A stretch of DNA of 64,000 nucleotides from Paractinoplanes maris (GTDB lineage: Bacteria > Actinomycetota > Actinomycetes > Mycobacteriales > Micromonosporaceae). The DNA lies in contig NZ_JALPVL010000002.1 of the NCBI RefSeq assembly GCF_023544465.1, positions 186,001 through 250,000 of the forward strand, given 5' to 3'. How positions within the stretch are numbered: the stretch's first letter is position 1; every line of letters begins with the position of its first letter. Of the stretch, positions 1-7,747 are shown piece after piece. Position numbers and translations under genes: made by a program. Below the pieces are notes generated by a model. The model was not told the DNA's origin. It saw nothing but the letters and a program-made list of their open reading frames with translations, and did not search any database.

Positions 1-1
1 G

Positions 2-334
2 CCGGATCTGCCCAGCCTGCCGGCCGCCCCCGATCTCAACGGTCGCAAGATCTCGGTGACCTACGAAGTGAGCGGCGAGGGTCAGGCGTCCCAGATCCTC
101 TACGTCGAGAAGCTGGGTGACGCCCCCAAGCGGCTGCAGAACGTCGACCTGCCGTGGAAGTTCACCGCCGAGATGGAGACGCCCGCGCTGGTTTCGGTCG
201 TCGCCATGCGGATCGGCACGTCGGAGGGCACGATTAGTTGCCGGGCTCTGGTCGACGGGGCCGAGGTGAAGCAACGCACCTCCAGCGCGAGCACCGTCGC
301 CACGGCCACGTGCACCCACTTCGCCATCGACTGA
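2..334 (+). CDS. MmpS-family transport accessory protein, C-terminal part (5' truncated by window)
   Basis: The reading frame is open from the first bases, so the start lies outside the window. The visible ~110 residues contain a beta-rich domain with ISVTYEVSGEG, followed by WKFTAEM, VVAMRIGTSEGTISCRALVDG and a Cys near the C-terminus. This is the pattern of the MmpS extracellular domain, which in mycobacteria assists MmpL/RND exporters. A GTG at 56 is internal to this domain and is not the likely start. The N-terminal membrane anchor is not visible, and no MmpL partner lies downstream. Family call fairly secure; the transported substrate is unknown. Confidence 0.75.
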   Translation, partial: PDLPSLPAAPDLNGRKISVTYEVSGEGQASQILYVEKLGDAPKRLQNVDLPWKFTAEMETPALVSVVAMRIGTSEGTISCRALVDGAEVKQRTSSASTVATATCTHFAID

Positions 335-398
335 CCCGGGCGGCCGGGCCGACGCCGCCCGGCCGGGTGCGAACCGCTGAGCAGGAGGACGACCGATC

Positions 399-1580
399 TT
401 GACGAGCGACCCGCTGGTCGAACGGATGCGCCCGTTCGGCACCACGATCTTCACCGAGATGTCCGCCCTGGCCACCAGCACCGGCTCGATCAATCTGGGG
501 CAGGGCTTCCCCGACACCGACGGGCCGCCCGAGATGCTGGCGGCCGCGGCCCGGGCCCTGCGCGAGGGGTCCAACCAATACCCGCCCCTGCCCGGCATCC
601 CCGCCCTGCGGGCCGCTGTCGCCGCTCACGAGCAGCGCTTCTGGCAGCTCGAGCGCGACCCCGGCAGCGAGGTCGTGATCACCGCCGGGGCCACCGAGGC
701 GATCGCGGCCGCCATCCTGGCCCTGTGTGAGCCCGGCGACGAGGTCGTCACGTTCGAGCCGTACTACGACTCGTACGCCGCCTCGATCACCCTGGCCGGG
801 GCCGCCCGCCGGCCGGTGACGCTGCGGCCGGGCGCCGACGGCCGTTACCGCTTCGACGAGGGTGAGTTGCGCGCGGCTTTCGGCCCGCGCACCCGGCTGG
901 TGCTCCTGAACTCGCCGCACAACCCGACCGGCAAGGTCTTCACGCGGGCCGAGCTGGGCCTGGTCGCCGAGCTCTGCCAGGAGCACGACACCTACGCCGT
1001 GACCGACGAGGTCTACGAGCACCTGGTCTTCACCGATGCCGCCGAGCCGCACGTCCCGCTGGCCGGCCTGCCTGGCATGCGGGAGCGCACGCTGCGCATC
1101 TCCTCGGCCGGCAAGACGTTCTCGTGCACGGGCTGGAAGGTCGGCTGGGCCACCGGTCCAGCCCGGCTGGTGTCCGCGCTGACGCGCGTGAAGCAGTTCC
1201 TGACTTTTGTGAACGCCGGTCCGCTGCAGCCCGCCGTGGCCGTGGCGCTCGGCTTGGGCGACGACTACTTCACCGGCTTCCGCGATGAGTTGCAGGCCCG
1301 CCGCGACCATCTGACGGCCGGGCTGACCCGGGCCGGGTTCGCCGTGCAGCCTTCCGAGGGCACGTATTTCGTGACGGCCGACATCACGCCGATGGGTGGC
1401 ACCGACGGCATCGAGTTCTGCCGCGAGCTGCCCGGCCGGTGCGGCGTGGTGGCCGTGCCGACGCAGGTCTTCTACGACAACCGGGAGGCGGGCCGCCATC
1501 TGATCCGCTTCGCCTTCTGCAAGCGGGAATCCGTGATCGACGAGGCCGCCGCACGCCTGGCCAAGCTGAGCCGGGCGTAG
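399..1580 (+). CDS. dapC: PLP-dependent class I/II aminotransferase, DapC-like
   Basis: 393-residue fold-type I aminotransferase. Visible motifs are NLGQGFPDTDGPP near the N-terminus, VITAGATEAIAAA (cofactor phosphate binding), NSPHNPTGK, TDEVYEHLVF (Asp for the pyridine nitrogen), SSAGKTFSCTGWKVGW with the PLP lysine, and a C-terminal HLIRFAFCKRE arginine motif. The pattern resembles mycobacterial DapC, an N-succinyldiaminopimelate aminotransferase of lysine/DAP synthesis, but methionine or kynurenine aminotransferases share it, so the substrate is inferred. The TTG start is chosen because AGGAGG lies at 383-388. It is a stand-alone gene with no dap neighbours. Confidence 0.8.
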   Translation: MTSDPLVERMRPFGTTIFTEMSALATSTGSINLGQGFPDTDGPPEMLAAAARALREGSNQYPPLPGIPALRAAVAAHEQRFWQLERDPGSEVVITAGATEAIAAAILALCEPGDEVVTFEPYYDSYAASITLAGAARRPVTLRPGADGRYRFDEGELRAAFGPRTRLVLLNSPHNPTGKVFTRAELGLVAELCQEHDTYAVTDEVYEHLVFTDAAEPHVPLAGLPGMRERTLRISSAGKTFSCTGWKVGWATGPARLVSALTRVKQFLTFVNAGPLQPAVAVALGLGDDYFTGFRDELQARRDHLTAGLTRAGFAVQPSEGTYFVTADITPMGGTDGIEFCRELPGRCGVVAVPTQVFYDNREAGRHLIRFAFCKRESVIDEAAARLAKLSRA

Positions 1581-1606
1581 CCGGGCCGGGCCGGGCCGAA
1601 TCGGCC

Positions 1607-1680
1607 GGGCCGGGCCGGCTCAGGCGGGCCGGGCTGAATCGGCCTGGTCGGGCCGGGCCGGCTCAGGCGGGCTGGGCTGA
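1607..1680. repeat. Direct repeat in GGGCCGGGCC-rich intergenic DNA
   Basis: A 31-bp unit (1607-1637) recurs at 1650-1680 with one mismatch, a period of 43 bp. It sits in low-complexity GGGCCGGGCC/GGGCTG sequence filling 1581-1705 between the aminotransferase stop and the glmM terminator. No gene or promoter is visible. It is probably a slippage-prone spacer between convergent genes. Confidence 0.7.
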
Positions 1681-1705
1681 TGCGGGCTGGGCTGAGGCGG
1701 GCACG

Positions 1706-1739
1706 AAAAAGCGGGCCGGCCCCGAGGGACCGGCCCGCT
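1706..1739 (-). terminator. Rho-independent terminator of glmM
   Basis: Perfect 10-bp inverted repeat AGCGGGCCGG/CCGGCCCGCT (1710-1719 and 1730-1739) with a 10-nt loop. The AAAAA at 1706-1710 on the plus strand becomes a U-run just after the hairpin in minus-strand RNA. It lies 12 bp past the glmM stop. Confidence 0.85.
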
Positions 1740-1750
1740 CCGAACGTCGA

Positions 1751-3103
1751 TCAGGCGGCCGGGCTGGCCGACCGCACCTCTTCGGCGATCCGCTCGGCGA
1801 CCTCGCGGGCGTGCTCCTCGGTGGCGGCCTCGACCATCACCCGGACCAACAGCTCGGTGCCCGACGGGCGCAGCAGCACCCGGCCGGTCTCGCCCAGCTC
1901 GTTCTCGGCCAGCGCCACGGCGGCCTGCACGGCCGGGGCCGAAGCGCCCGCCGCCCGGTCACCGACGCGCACGTTGATCAGGACCTGCGGCAGCGTGTGG
2001 ACCACGGAGGCGAGATCGGCCAGCGACTTGCCGGTCGACGCCAGCTGGGCCATCAGGTGCAGCCCGGTCAGCACGCCGTCGCCGGTGGTGGCGTAGGCGG
2101 GCATCACGATGTGCCCGCTCTGCTCGCCGCCCAGTGCCAGCCCGCCCGCGGCCAGCTCCTCCAGCACATACCGGTCGCCGACCTTGGTCTCGAGCAGCTT
2201 GATGCCGGACTGCTTCATGGCGATCCGCAGACCGAGGTTGCTCATCACGGTCGCGACCAGCGTGTCGTCGGTCAGCGTCCCGGCGTCGCGCATCGCCAGC
2301 GCCAGGATCGCCATGATCTGGTCACCGTCGACGACCTCGCCCGAGGCGGTCACGGCCAGGCAGCGGTCCGCGTCGCCGTCGTGGGCCAGGCCCAGGTCGG
2401 CCCCCTCGGCCAGCACGGCGTCGCGCACCTTGTCGAGGTGCGTCGAGCCGCACTCTTCGTTGATGTTCAGGCCGTCCGGGTCGGCGTGGATCGCGATGAC
2501 CTCGGCGCCGGCCTCCTCGTAGGCGACCGGGGCGACCTCGCTGGCCGCGCCGTTCGCGCAGTCGACCACGACCTTGATGCCGTCGAGCCGGTTGGGGACG
2601 GAGCCCACCAGGTGCTTCACGTAGTGCTCGGCCCCGTCGAGCAGGTCGTGCACCCGCCCGATGGCGGCGCCGGTCGGACGACCGAGCAGCCCGTGCCCGT
2701 CCGCGACAGCCTGCTCGATGCGCTCCTCCAGCTCGTCCGGCAGCTTGGTGCCGCCGGCGGCGAAGAGCTTGATCCCGTTGTCGGGCATCGGGTTGTGCGA
2801 GGCGGAGAGCATCACGCCGAGGTCGGCGTTGGTCTGGCCGACCAGGAAGGCGACCGCGGGGGTGGGCAGGACGCCGACGCGTACCACGTTGGCCCCGGCG
2901 CTGGTGAGCCCGGCGACCACGGCCGCCTCGAGCATCTCGCCGCTGGCCCGCGGGTCACGCCCGACGATCGCCAGCGGCTGGTGGCTGCTGTCGCTCTCGA
3001 CCAGCACGCGCGCGGCCGCGACGGCGACGCTGAGGGCCAGTTCCGGGGTGAGATCGCCATTCGCGAGCCCGCGTACGCCATCGGTGCCGAACAGACGCCC
3101 CAT
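1751..3103 (-). CDS. glmM: Phosphoglucosamine mutase
   Basis: 450 residues, the normal family length. It interconverts glucosamine-6-phosphate and glucosamine-1-phosphate for UDP-GlcNAc and peptidoglycan synthesis. The N-terminus [15 protein letters not shown] is diagnostic. The catalytic phosphoserine loop [11 protein letters not shown], metal loop DGDADR, sugar-binding GEQSGH and C-terminal phosphate-binding RPSGTEL are all present. The gene follows rplM-rpsI in the same direction, a conserved actinobacterial order. A terminator-like hairpin separates it from rpsI, so it may depend on read-through or on a promoter in 3104-3175. Confidence 0.97.
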   Translation of the reverse strand: MGRLFGTDGVRGLANGDLTPELALSVAVAAARVLVESDSSHQPLAIVGRDPRASGEMLEAAVVAGLTSAGANVVRVGVLPTPAVAFLVGQTNADLGVMLSASHNPMPDNGIKLFAAGGTKLPDELEERIEQAVADGHGLLGRPTGAAIGRVHDLLDGAEHYVKHLVGSVPNRLDGIKVVVDCANGAASEVAPVAYEEAGAEVIAIHADPDGLNINEECGSTHLDKVRDAVLAEGADLGLAHDGDADRCLAVTASGEVVDGDQIMAILALAMRDAGTLTDDTLVATVMSNLGLRIAMKQSGIKLLETKVGDRYVLEELAAGGLALGGEQSGHIVMPAYATTGDGVLTGLHLMAQLASTGKSLADLASVVHTLPQVLINVRVGDRAAGASAPAVQAAVALAENELGETGRVLLRPSGTELLVRVMVEAATEEHAREVAERIAEEVRSASPAA

Positions 3104-3176
3104 AGAGGCTTCCTTTCCCCGGATTCATCCCTGAGGGAGAGACGAACACGGGTGCGTTGAGAAGGGAGGGGAACGC

Positions 3177-3229
3177 AAAACGGCCGGGCCGGCCCCCTCG
3201 AGAACATCAGGGGGGCGCAACCCGGCCGT
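3177..3229 (-). terminator. Terminator-like hairpin after rpsI
   Basis: CGGCCGGG (from 3181) pairs with CCCGGCCG (to 3229), and CCCCCT pairs with AGGGGG further in. The plus-strand AAAA at 3177-3180 gives a U-run after the hairpin in minus-strand RNA. It lies 18 bp beyond the rpsI stop and may partly separate rplM-rpsI from glmM expression. Confidence 0.7.
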
Positions 3230-3247
3230 GTCAGACTCGGCGCAAAA

Positions 3248-3772
3248 TCAGCGCTTCGAGTACTGCGGAGCCTTGCGGGCCTTCTTGAGACCGTACTTCT
3301 TGCTCTCCTTGACGCGGGCGTCACGGGTGAGGAAGCCGGCCTTCTTGAGGGCGGGACGATCGTCGGGCTCGTTGGTGATCAGCGCCCGGGCGATGCCGAG
3401 GCGGAGCGCACCGGCCTGACCGGTGATGCCGCCGCCACGCAGGTTGGCGATGACGTCGAACTGCTCGGTCTTCTCCGAGGTCTCGAACGGCTCACGGATG
3501 AGCTGCTGGTGGACCTTGCTCGGGAAGTAGGCCTCGAGGTCGCGGCCGTTGCAGGTGATCTTGCCGGTGCCGGGGATGAGACGCACCCGGACGATGGCCT
3601 CCTTGCGGCGGCCGACGGTCTGGATGGGACGGTCACCGGGACGCGGGGCGCGGACCGGGGCCGGCGCGGGCGTCTCGACGACGACCACGGTCTCGGCGGG
3701 CGTCTCGACAACGACCGTGCCGGCGGGCTCCTCGACGGTCTCGACGACCTCGGGCTCGATAACGTCGGACAT
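3248..3772 (-). CDS. rpsI: 30S ribosomal protein S9 (uS9)
   Basis: 174 residues from ATG 3772, which has GGGAGAAGG just upstream. A GTG at 3796 overlapping the rplM stop would add 8 residues (MSAGEGSS) but is a weaker site. The S9 core begins at [18 protein letters not shown] and ends with the typical basic tail [17 protein letters not shown] that reaches the P-site tRNA. About 45 residues precede the core: an acidic and then Val/Thr/Pro-rich extension (repeated [11 protein letters not shown]), disordered in appearance and common in actinobacterial S9. Co-transcribed with rplM. Confidence 0.96.
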   Translation of the reverse strand: MSDVIEPEVVETVEEPAGTVVVETPAETVVVVETPAPAPVRAPRPGDRPIQTVGRRKEAIVRVRLIPGTGKITCNGRDLEAYFPSKVHQQLIREPFETSEKTEQFDVIANLRGGGITGQAGALRLGIARALITNEPDDRPALKKAGFLTRDARVKESKKYGLKKARKAPQYSKR

Positions 3773-3792
3773 GCTGCTGCCTTCTCCCGCGC

Positions 3793-4236
3793 TCACTGCG
3801 CGATCTGGGTGATTACGAACGGCTGGGGCTGCTGCGCCGCGTGCGGGTGCTCAGCGCCCGGGTAGACCTTCAGCTTCTTGATGATCTGCCGCGCGAGCTT
3901 GTTGTGCGGGAGCATGCCCTTCACGGCCAGCTCGATCGCCTTCTCGGGGCGCTTGCTCAGCAGCTCCTCGTAACCGACCTGCTTGAGACCGCCCGGGTAA
4001 CCCGAGTGGCGGTACGCCACCTTGGTCTGCCGCTTGTTGCCGGTCAGGGCGACCTTGCCGGCATTGATGATCACCACGAAGTCGCCGGTGTCGACATGCG
4101 GGGCGAAGGTCGGCTTGTGCTTGCCGCGCAGGAGAGTCGCGGTGTGGGTGGCCAGCCGACCCAGAACGACGTCAGAAGCGTCGATAATGTGCCACTGACG
4201 CTCGATCTCACCCGGCTTCGGGCTGTACGTACGCAC
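3793..4236 (-). CDS. rplM: 50S ribosomal protein L13 (uL13)
   Basis: 147 residues with the family hallmarks [35 protein letters not shown] and the C-terminal [18 protein letters not shown]. An early-assembly 50S protein. GTG start with AAGG 8 nt upstream. First gene of rplM-rpsI, with a consensus-like promoter about 110 bp upstream. Confidence 0.97.
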   Translation of the reverse strand: MRTYSPKPGEIERQWHIIDASDVVLGRLATHTATLLRGKHKPTFAPHVDTGDFVVIINAGKVALTGNKRQTKVAYRHSGYPGGLKQVGYEELLSKRPEKAIELAVKGMLPHNKLARQIIKKLKVYPGAEHPHAAQQPQPFVITQIAQ

Positions 4237-4346
4237 AGAATTACCTTGTCTTGTCGTCGGTCTGGGGTCGCGCGCTGGTCGCGCCGAACGCGAACATCAA
4301 GCCCACCCGTGAGGGTGAGCCCGCAGCTGTCGCACAACAGCAGGCA

Positions 4347-4376
4347 ACAATACCCGGCTGCGCGGCGAGTGGTCAA
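4347..4376 (-). promoter_or_regulatory. Housekeeping-type promoter for rplM-rpsI
   Basis: On the minus strand, -35 TTGACC (4371-4376), an 18-nt spacer, and -10 TATTGT (4347-4352). Predicted transcription start near 4340, giving a ~100-nt leader before the rplM GTG. Matches are by eye. Confidence 0.65.
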
Positions 4377-4716
4377 AACGTGGTGGGTCGCGAACAGATC
4401 GCGGTGCTGCACAGCGAAAGATCACGGTGCTGCCTCGCGAAGGATCGCGTCACGTTCGGTGGTCTCGCCCAGCGCGCGGACGCGACCTCCAAGAATAACC
4501 GTAGGCAAGCATACCCGCTCGCGCAGGCACGCCCGAAGCCGGGACCCGGCGTCACGAAGGTCACAGGTCGATGGCTCTTAGCAGGCTCGAAACAAACGGG
4601 ACGCAGGGGCGAAATTCCTCACCGGCACGCTTCCGGCATGGGCAATGGTGCATACACCTCGACGACGCGGGACCGGCGCAGCCGCCGCGGTCGGGGACGA
4701 CGCACTATTGAAAGGC
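4377..4716. other. Intergenic region between divergent rplM and HemD-fusion genes
   Basis: About 340 bp upstream of the rplM promoter with no convincing gene. Long open frames cross it on both strands, but their translations have no recognisable domain and no credible ribosome binding site. Promoters for the rightward gene should lie here or just beyond; I could not single one out. Confidence 0.4.
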
Positions 4717-4776
4717 CACCGTCAGGGTTGAGGACGGACCTGACGGTGACCGCCGGACCGGCTTCCCGGTCCGGCG
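4717..4776 (+). promoter_or_regulatory. Two consecutive perfect hairpins in the HemD-fusion leader
   Basis: Hairpin 1: CACCGTCAGG (4717-4726) and CCTGACGGTG (4739-4748), 12-nt loop. Hairpin 2: CGCCGGACCGG (4751-4761) and CCGGTCCGGCG (4766-4776), loop CTTC. Stems of 10 and 11 bp without mismatch, only 2 nt apart. They lie directly before a purine-rich ribosome binding site and a 21-codon ORF. No U-run follows, so this is not a simple terminator. Probably an RNA control element or an operator; function unknown. Confidence 0.55.
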
Positions 4777-4786
4777 AGGAGGAGTC

Positions 4787-4852
4787 GTGGCGCGTGCCGT
4801 GCGGAGGTACGGCGGAGAACGCAGGCGTGACATGGGAGCGGGTCGACGCTGA
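4787..4852 (+). CDS. Candidate 21-residue Arg-rich leader peptide
   Basis: GTG start at 4787 with the strong Shine-Dalgarno GGAGGAG at 4777-4783, immediately after the second hairpin. The product would be MARAVRRYGGERRRDMGAGRR, 8 of 21 residues Arg. It ends 75 bp before the preferred start of the HemD-fusion gene. Its position after stable hairpins suggests an upstream ORF controlling the next gene, but no homologue is recognised and it could be fortuitous. Confidence 0.35.
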   Translation: MARAVRRYGGERRRDMGAGRR

Positions 4853-4927
4853 GGACGGCGGGCTCCGAGCGTGCCCTTCGGTGGACCGGACGGCCGCGCC
4901 ACGACTTCTGACCAGCCGGCAGGCCGG

Positions 4928-6073
4928 ATGAGCGAGCGTACGGGGGGAACGCGCCGGACGGTCATCACAGCGGCCGCCCTGGCCGAGCCGACCGCGTCGC
5001 TCTCCGGATACACGGTCGGGGTCACCGCCGACCGCCGGCGTGACGAGCTGGCCAATCTGCTCGAGAGCCGGGGCGCCCGGGTGGTGCTGGCCCCCGCGCT
5101 GCGCATCGTCCCGATCGCCGACGACGCCGAACTCCGGGCGGCCACCCGCGCCTGCCTCGACCTGCCGCCCGACATCGTGCTGGTCAACACCGGCATCGGC
5201 ATGCGCGGCTGGCTCGAGGCGGCCGAGAGCTGGGGCCTGGCCGACCCGCTGCGCGACGCGCTCTCCCGGGCCTATCTGATCGGCCGCGGCCCCAAGGCGC
5301 GGGCCGCGATCCGCTCGGCCGGGCTGCACGACCAGTGGTCACCCGAGGGCGAGAGTTACGAGGAGGTCGTCGAGCACCTCAAGGCGCGGGGCGTCGCCGG
5401 CCTGACCGTGGCGATGCAGCTGCACGGCGAGAGCCAGCCCGAATACACCGAGGCGCTGGAGCAGGCGGGCGCCCGGGTGATCGAGGTCCCGGTCTATCGC
5501 TGGGCTCCGCCGACCGACCCCGCCCCGCTGCACCGCCTGGTCGACCTGATCACGGCCCGGCTGGTCGACGCGGTCACGTTCACCGCCGCCCCGGCCGTGC
5601 AGGCACTGCTGCGCACCGCGGGCCCCGCCGCCGACGCGGTCCTGGAGGCGCTCCGCCATGACGTCATGGCCGCCTGCGTGGGCCCGGTGACCGCCGGCCC
5701 GCTGCGCCGCCACAACGTCCCGGTCGTCACCCCGGCCCGGGCCCGCCTGAGCTCACTGGTCCGCACGATCGTCGACGAGCTGCCGCAGCGCGCCGTCTCC
5801 CTCAAGGTGGCCGGCCACGCACTCACGCTGCGCGGCCACGCCGCCATCGTCGACGGCGAGCTCCGCCCGCTGGCCCCCGCCCCGATGGCCGTCCTGCGCG
5901 CCTTGGCCGCAGTCCCCGGCCGCGTGCTCTCCCGGGCCGCCCTGCTGCACGCCCTCCCCCGAGGCGCCGACGAACACGCCGTCGAAATGGCCGTAGCCCG
6001 CCTGCGCGCCGGCCTCGCAGCCCCCGGCGTAATCCAAACCGTGGTCAAACGCGGCTACCGACTCCCCGTCTGA
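4928..6073 (+). CDS. Uroporphyrinogen-III synthase domain fused to a C-terminal winged helix
   Basis: 381 residues from ATG 4928 (weak GGCAGG upstream); a GTG at 4871 would add 19. Residues ~20-275 match the HemD fold: YTVGVTADRRRDELANLLESRGA, VLVNTGIGMRGWLEAA, then VAMQLHGESQPEYTEALEQAGA and VDAVTFTAAPAVQALL. The last ~95 residues form an OmpR-type winged helix ending VIQTVVKRGYRLPV. The same architecture is seen in a mycobacterial putative regulator (Rv0260c type). No heme gene is nearby, so a regulator using a HemD-like sensor domain is as likely as an enzyme. Confidence 0.82.
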   Translation: MSERTGGTRRTVITAAALAEPTASLSGYTVGVTADRRRDELANLLESRGARVVLAPALRIVPIADDAELRAATRACLDLPPDIVLVNTGIGMRGWLEAAESWGLADPLRDALSRAYLIGRGPKARAAIRSAGLHDQWSPEGESYEEVVEHLKARGVAGLTVAMQLHGESQPEYTEALEQAGARVIEVPVYRWAPPTDPAPLHRLVDLITARLVDAVTFTAAPAVQALLRTAGPAADAVLEALRHDVMAACVGPVTAGPLRRHNVPVVTPARARLSSLVRTIVDELPQRAVSLKVAGHALTLRGHAAIVDGELRPLAPAPMAVLRALAAVPGRVLSRAALLHALPRGADEHAVEMAVARLRAGLAAPGVIQTVVKRGYRLPV

Positions 6074-6349
6074 AGCCCACTACCCGACCGAGCCGACCGG
6101 GTTCGACGTACGCCGATCAGGCTCTCCGTCGAAGCCGGCATGGGATCGGTCCGCTCACGGTGGGTTCGGCGACGGCGGTGCGACTGTGGGGTTCGGGCGC
6201 AACCACTCACGCACGTCGCGCGGGTGGGGTGAGCGTCCTGGGCGCGCCAGCGCCCTGCTCGCCCCGCCCGCGCCCTCGGCGGGAGCAGCGATCCGCACTC
6301 CCCACCCCGCTACGACATCAAGCCTTTGATCTTGGTTTGGAAAGCCCAC

Positions 6350-6964
6350 TCACACTCTCGCTGGATAGCCGCCTTGTTCGGCCACGAGCGTCGCCATGGC
6401 GTGTTCCACCACTCCCACCAGCACTTGCTTGACCGAGTCGCGATGCCTCGCGTCGCACATGACCAGCGGCACGTGGGCCGGGATGGCCAGCGCCTCCCGC
6501 ACCTCGTCCGGCTCGTAGCGCGGCGCCCCGTCGAAGCAGTTCAGCGCCACCAGATAGGGCAGGTGGCGGTTCTCGAAGTAGTCGAGCGGGGCGAACGCGT
6601 CCGCGATGCGACGGGTGTCGACCAGCACGGCCGCACCGACCGCACCCCGGATCAGCTCGTCCCACATGAACCAGAAGCGGGTCTGCCCGGGGGTGCCGAA
6701 AAGGTAGAGGATCAGGTCGTCGGCCATCGTGATGCGGCCGAAGTCCATCGCCACCGTGGTGGTCCCCTTGCCGGGCACCTTGGACGCGTCGTCGATCCCC
6801 TGCCCGGCTGAGGTCATCACGGCCTCGGTGGTCAGTGGTTCGATCTCGGAGACCGCTCCGACCAACGTCGTCTTACCCACGCCGAAGCCACCGGCGACGA
6901 CGATCTTCGCCGAGGTGATCTCCTTGGGTTGCGCCCCCGCCCGCTCAGAGCTTGCGAAGTCCAC
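6350..6964 (-). CDS. cvnD: Conservon small GTPase (CvnD-like)
   Basis: 204 residues. G1/P-loop VVAGGFGVGKTTLVGAV near residue 22, then GTTTVAMDFGRI and LYLFGTPGQTRFWFMWDEL (G3, with Gln after PG), and a VALNCFD segment near NKxD. It is the last gene of a cvnA-B-C-D set and overlaps the DUF742 gene by 20 bp (GTG start at 6964). In conservons the GTPase is thought to act with the roadblock and DUF742 partners below a membrane sensor kinase, much like a prokaryotic G-protein module. No cytochrome P450 follows, unlike in some conservons. Confidence 0.9.
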   Translation of the reverse strand: MDFASSERAGAQPKEITSAKIVVAGGFGVGKTTLVGAVSEIEPLTTEAVMTSAGQGIDDASKVPGKGTTTVAMDFGRITMADDLILYLFGTPGQTRFWFMWDELIRGAVGAAVLVDTRRIADAFAPLDYFENRHLPYLVALNCFDGAPRYEPDEVREALAIPAHVPLVMCDARHRDSVKQVLVGVVEHAMATLVAEQGGYPARV

Positions 6965-7307
6965 TCAACACCCTTTCCAGCAGATCCATCCGCTCCGTGA
7001 ACCCAGTTTTGGGAGCGGCGCTGTGCAACGACAGCAGCCCATCGGCCACCATGTCCGCCACCAGCACCCGGGCCACACCCAGCGGAAGCCGGGTCAGCGC
7101 CGAGAGCTCGGCCAGCGATTGCGCCTTCGCCTCGCACAGCACGGCGATGCGGTATTTGTCGTGCCCGGCGAACCGGGACTCTTGCAGACCGGCCTGGCTG
7201 GCGACCAGGACCGCCTCGATCGGGATGTCCCGACGCGGCTCGGTGCGTCCGCGAGTGACCGCGTACGGGCGTACCAGGTTGCCTCTCGGGTCCTGTGGCT
7301 GGCCCAT
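6945..7307 (-). CDS. cvnC: DUF742 protein (CvnC-like)
   Basis: 120 residues from ATG 7307 with AAGGGGG upstream. DUF742 features are NLVRPYAVTRGRTEP near the N-terminus, a winged-helix-like middle (LAELSALTRLPLGVARVLVADMVADG) and LLERVLSGLRKL at the end. Probably a DNA-binding-like or adaptor subunit of the conservon. It lies 32 bp after cvnB and overlaps cvnD. Confidence 0.92.
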   Translation of the reverse strand: MGQPQDPRGNLVRPYAVTRGRTEPRRDIPIEAVLVASQAGLQESRFAGHDKYRIAVLCEAKAQSLAELSALTRLPLGVARVLVADMVADGLLSLHSAAPKTGFTERMDLLERVLSGLRKL

Positions 7308-7339
7308 CGCGCGATCACCCCCTTCCGTCGAGCCGGCGA

Positions 7340-7747
7340 CTAATGACTGACTGCTTCGCGTGCGGTCGGCGACAGCGAGGCACCGACCCGCTCGACCAGC
7401 AACGCCATCTCGTATCCGACCTGGCCCACGTCGCAGCTGCGCGCGGCCAGCACGGCCATCGAGGAGCCGTCGCTGATCGACATGAGGAACAGGTAGCCGC
7501 TGTCCATCTCGATGATCGTCTGGTTGACCGCGCCCGCGTTGAACATGCGGGAGGCGCCGTCGGTCAGGCTGACCACGCCGGACGTGATGGCGGCCAGTTG
7601 GTCGGCCCGGTCGGTCGGCAGATCGCGGGACGCCGCCAGCAGCAGGCCGTCGGCGGACACGGCCACGACGTGGGCGATGCCGGCGACGCTGTTGGCGAAG
7701 TTGTTGAGCAGCCAGCCCATGTCCTGCATGGTGGGGGGCCTGGTCAC
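7340..7747 (-). CDS. cvnB: Roadblock/LC7 domain protein (CvnB-like)
   Basis: 135 residues. Roadblock/LC7 signature: WLLNNFANSVAGIAHVVAVSADGLLLAASRDLP, ADQLAAITSGVVSLTDGASRMF and the strand YLFLMSISDGSSMAVLAA. Such proteins act as GAPs or scaffolds for MglA/Cvn-type GTPases. GTG start with AAGGAGA 7 nt upstream; its GTGA overlaps the stop of the sensor kinase gene, indicating translational coupling. Confidence 0.93.
   Translation of the reverse strand: MTRPPTMQDMGWLLNNFANSVAGIAHVVAVSADGLLLAASRDLPTDRADQLAAITSGVVSLTDGASRMFNAGAVNQTIIEMDSGYLFLMSISDGSSMAVLAARSCDVGQVGYEMALLVERVGASLSPTAREAVSH

Noticed and set aside
4251..4931. Plus-strand open frame of 226 codons between rplM and the HemD-fusion gene
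   Set aside because: No domain, crosses the rplM promoter and the two hairpins, and lacks a ribosome binding site.
6074..6349. Terminator or small RNA after the conservon
   Set aside because: Several GC-rich inverted repeats (e.g. GGGCGC/GCGCCC near 6240) occur, but none has a U-run or convincing position; left unannotated.
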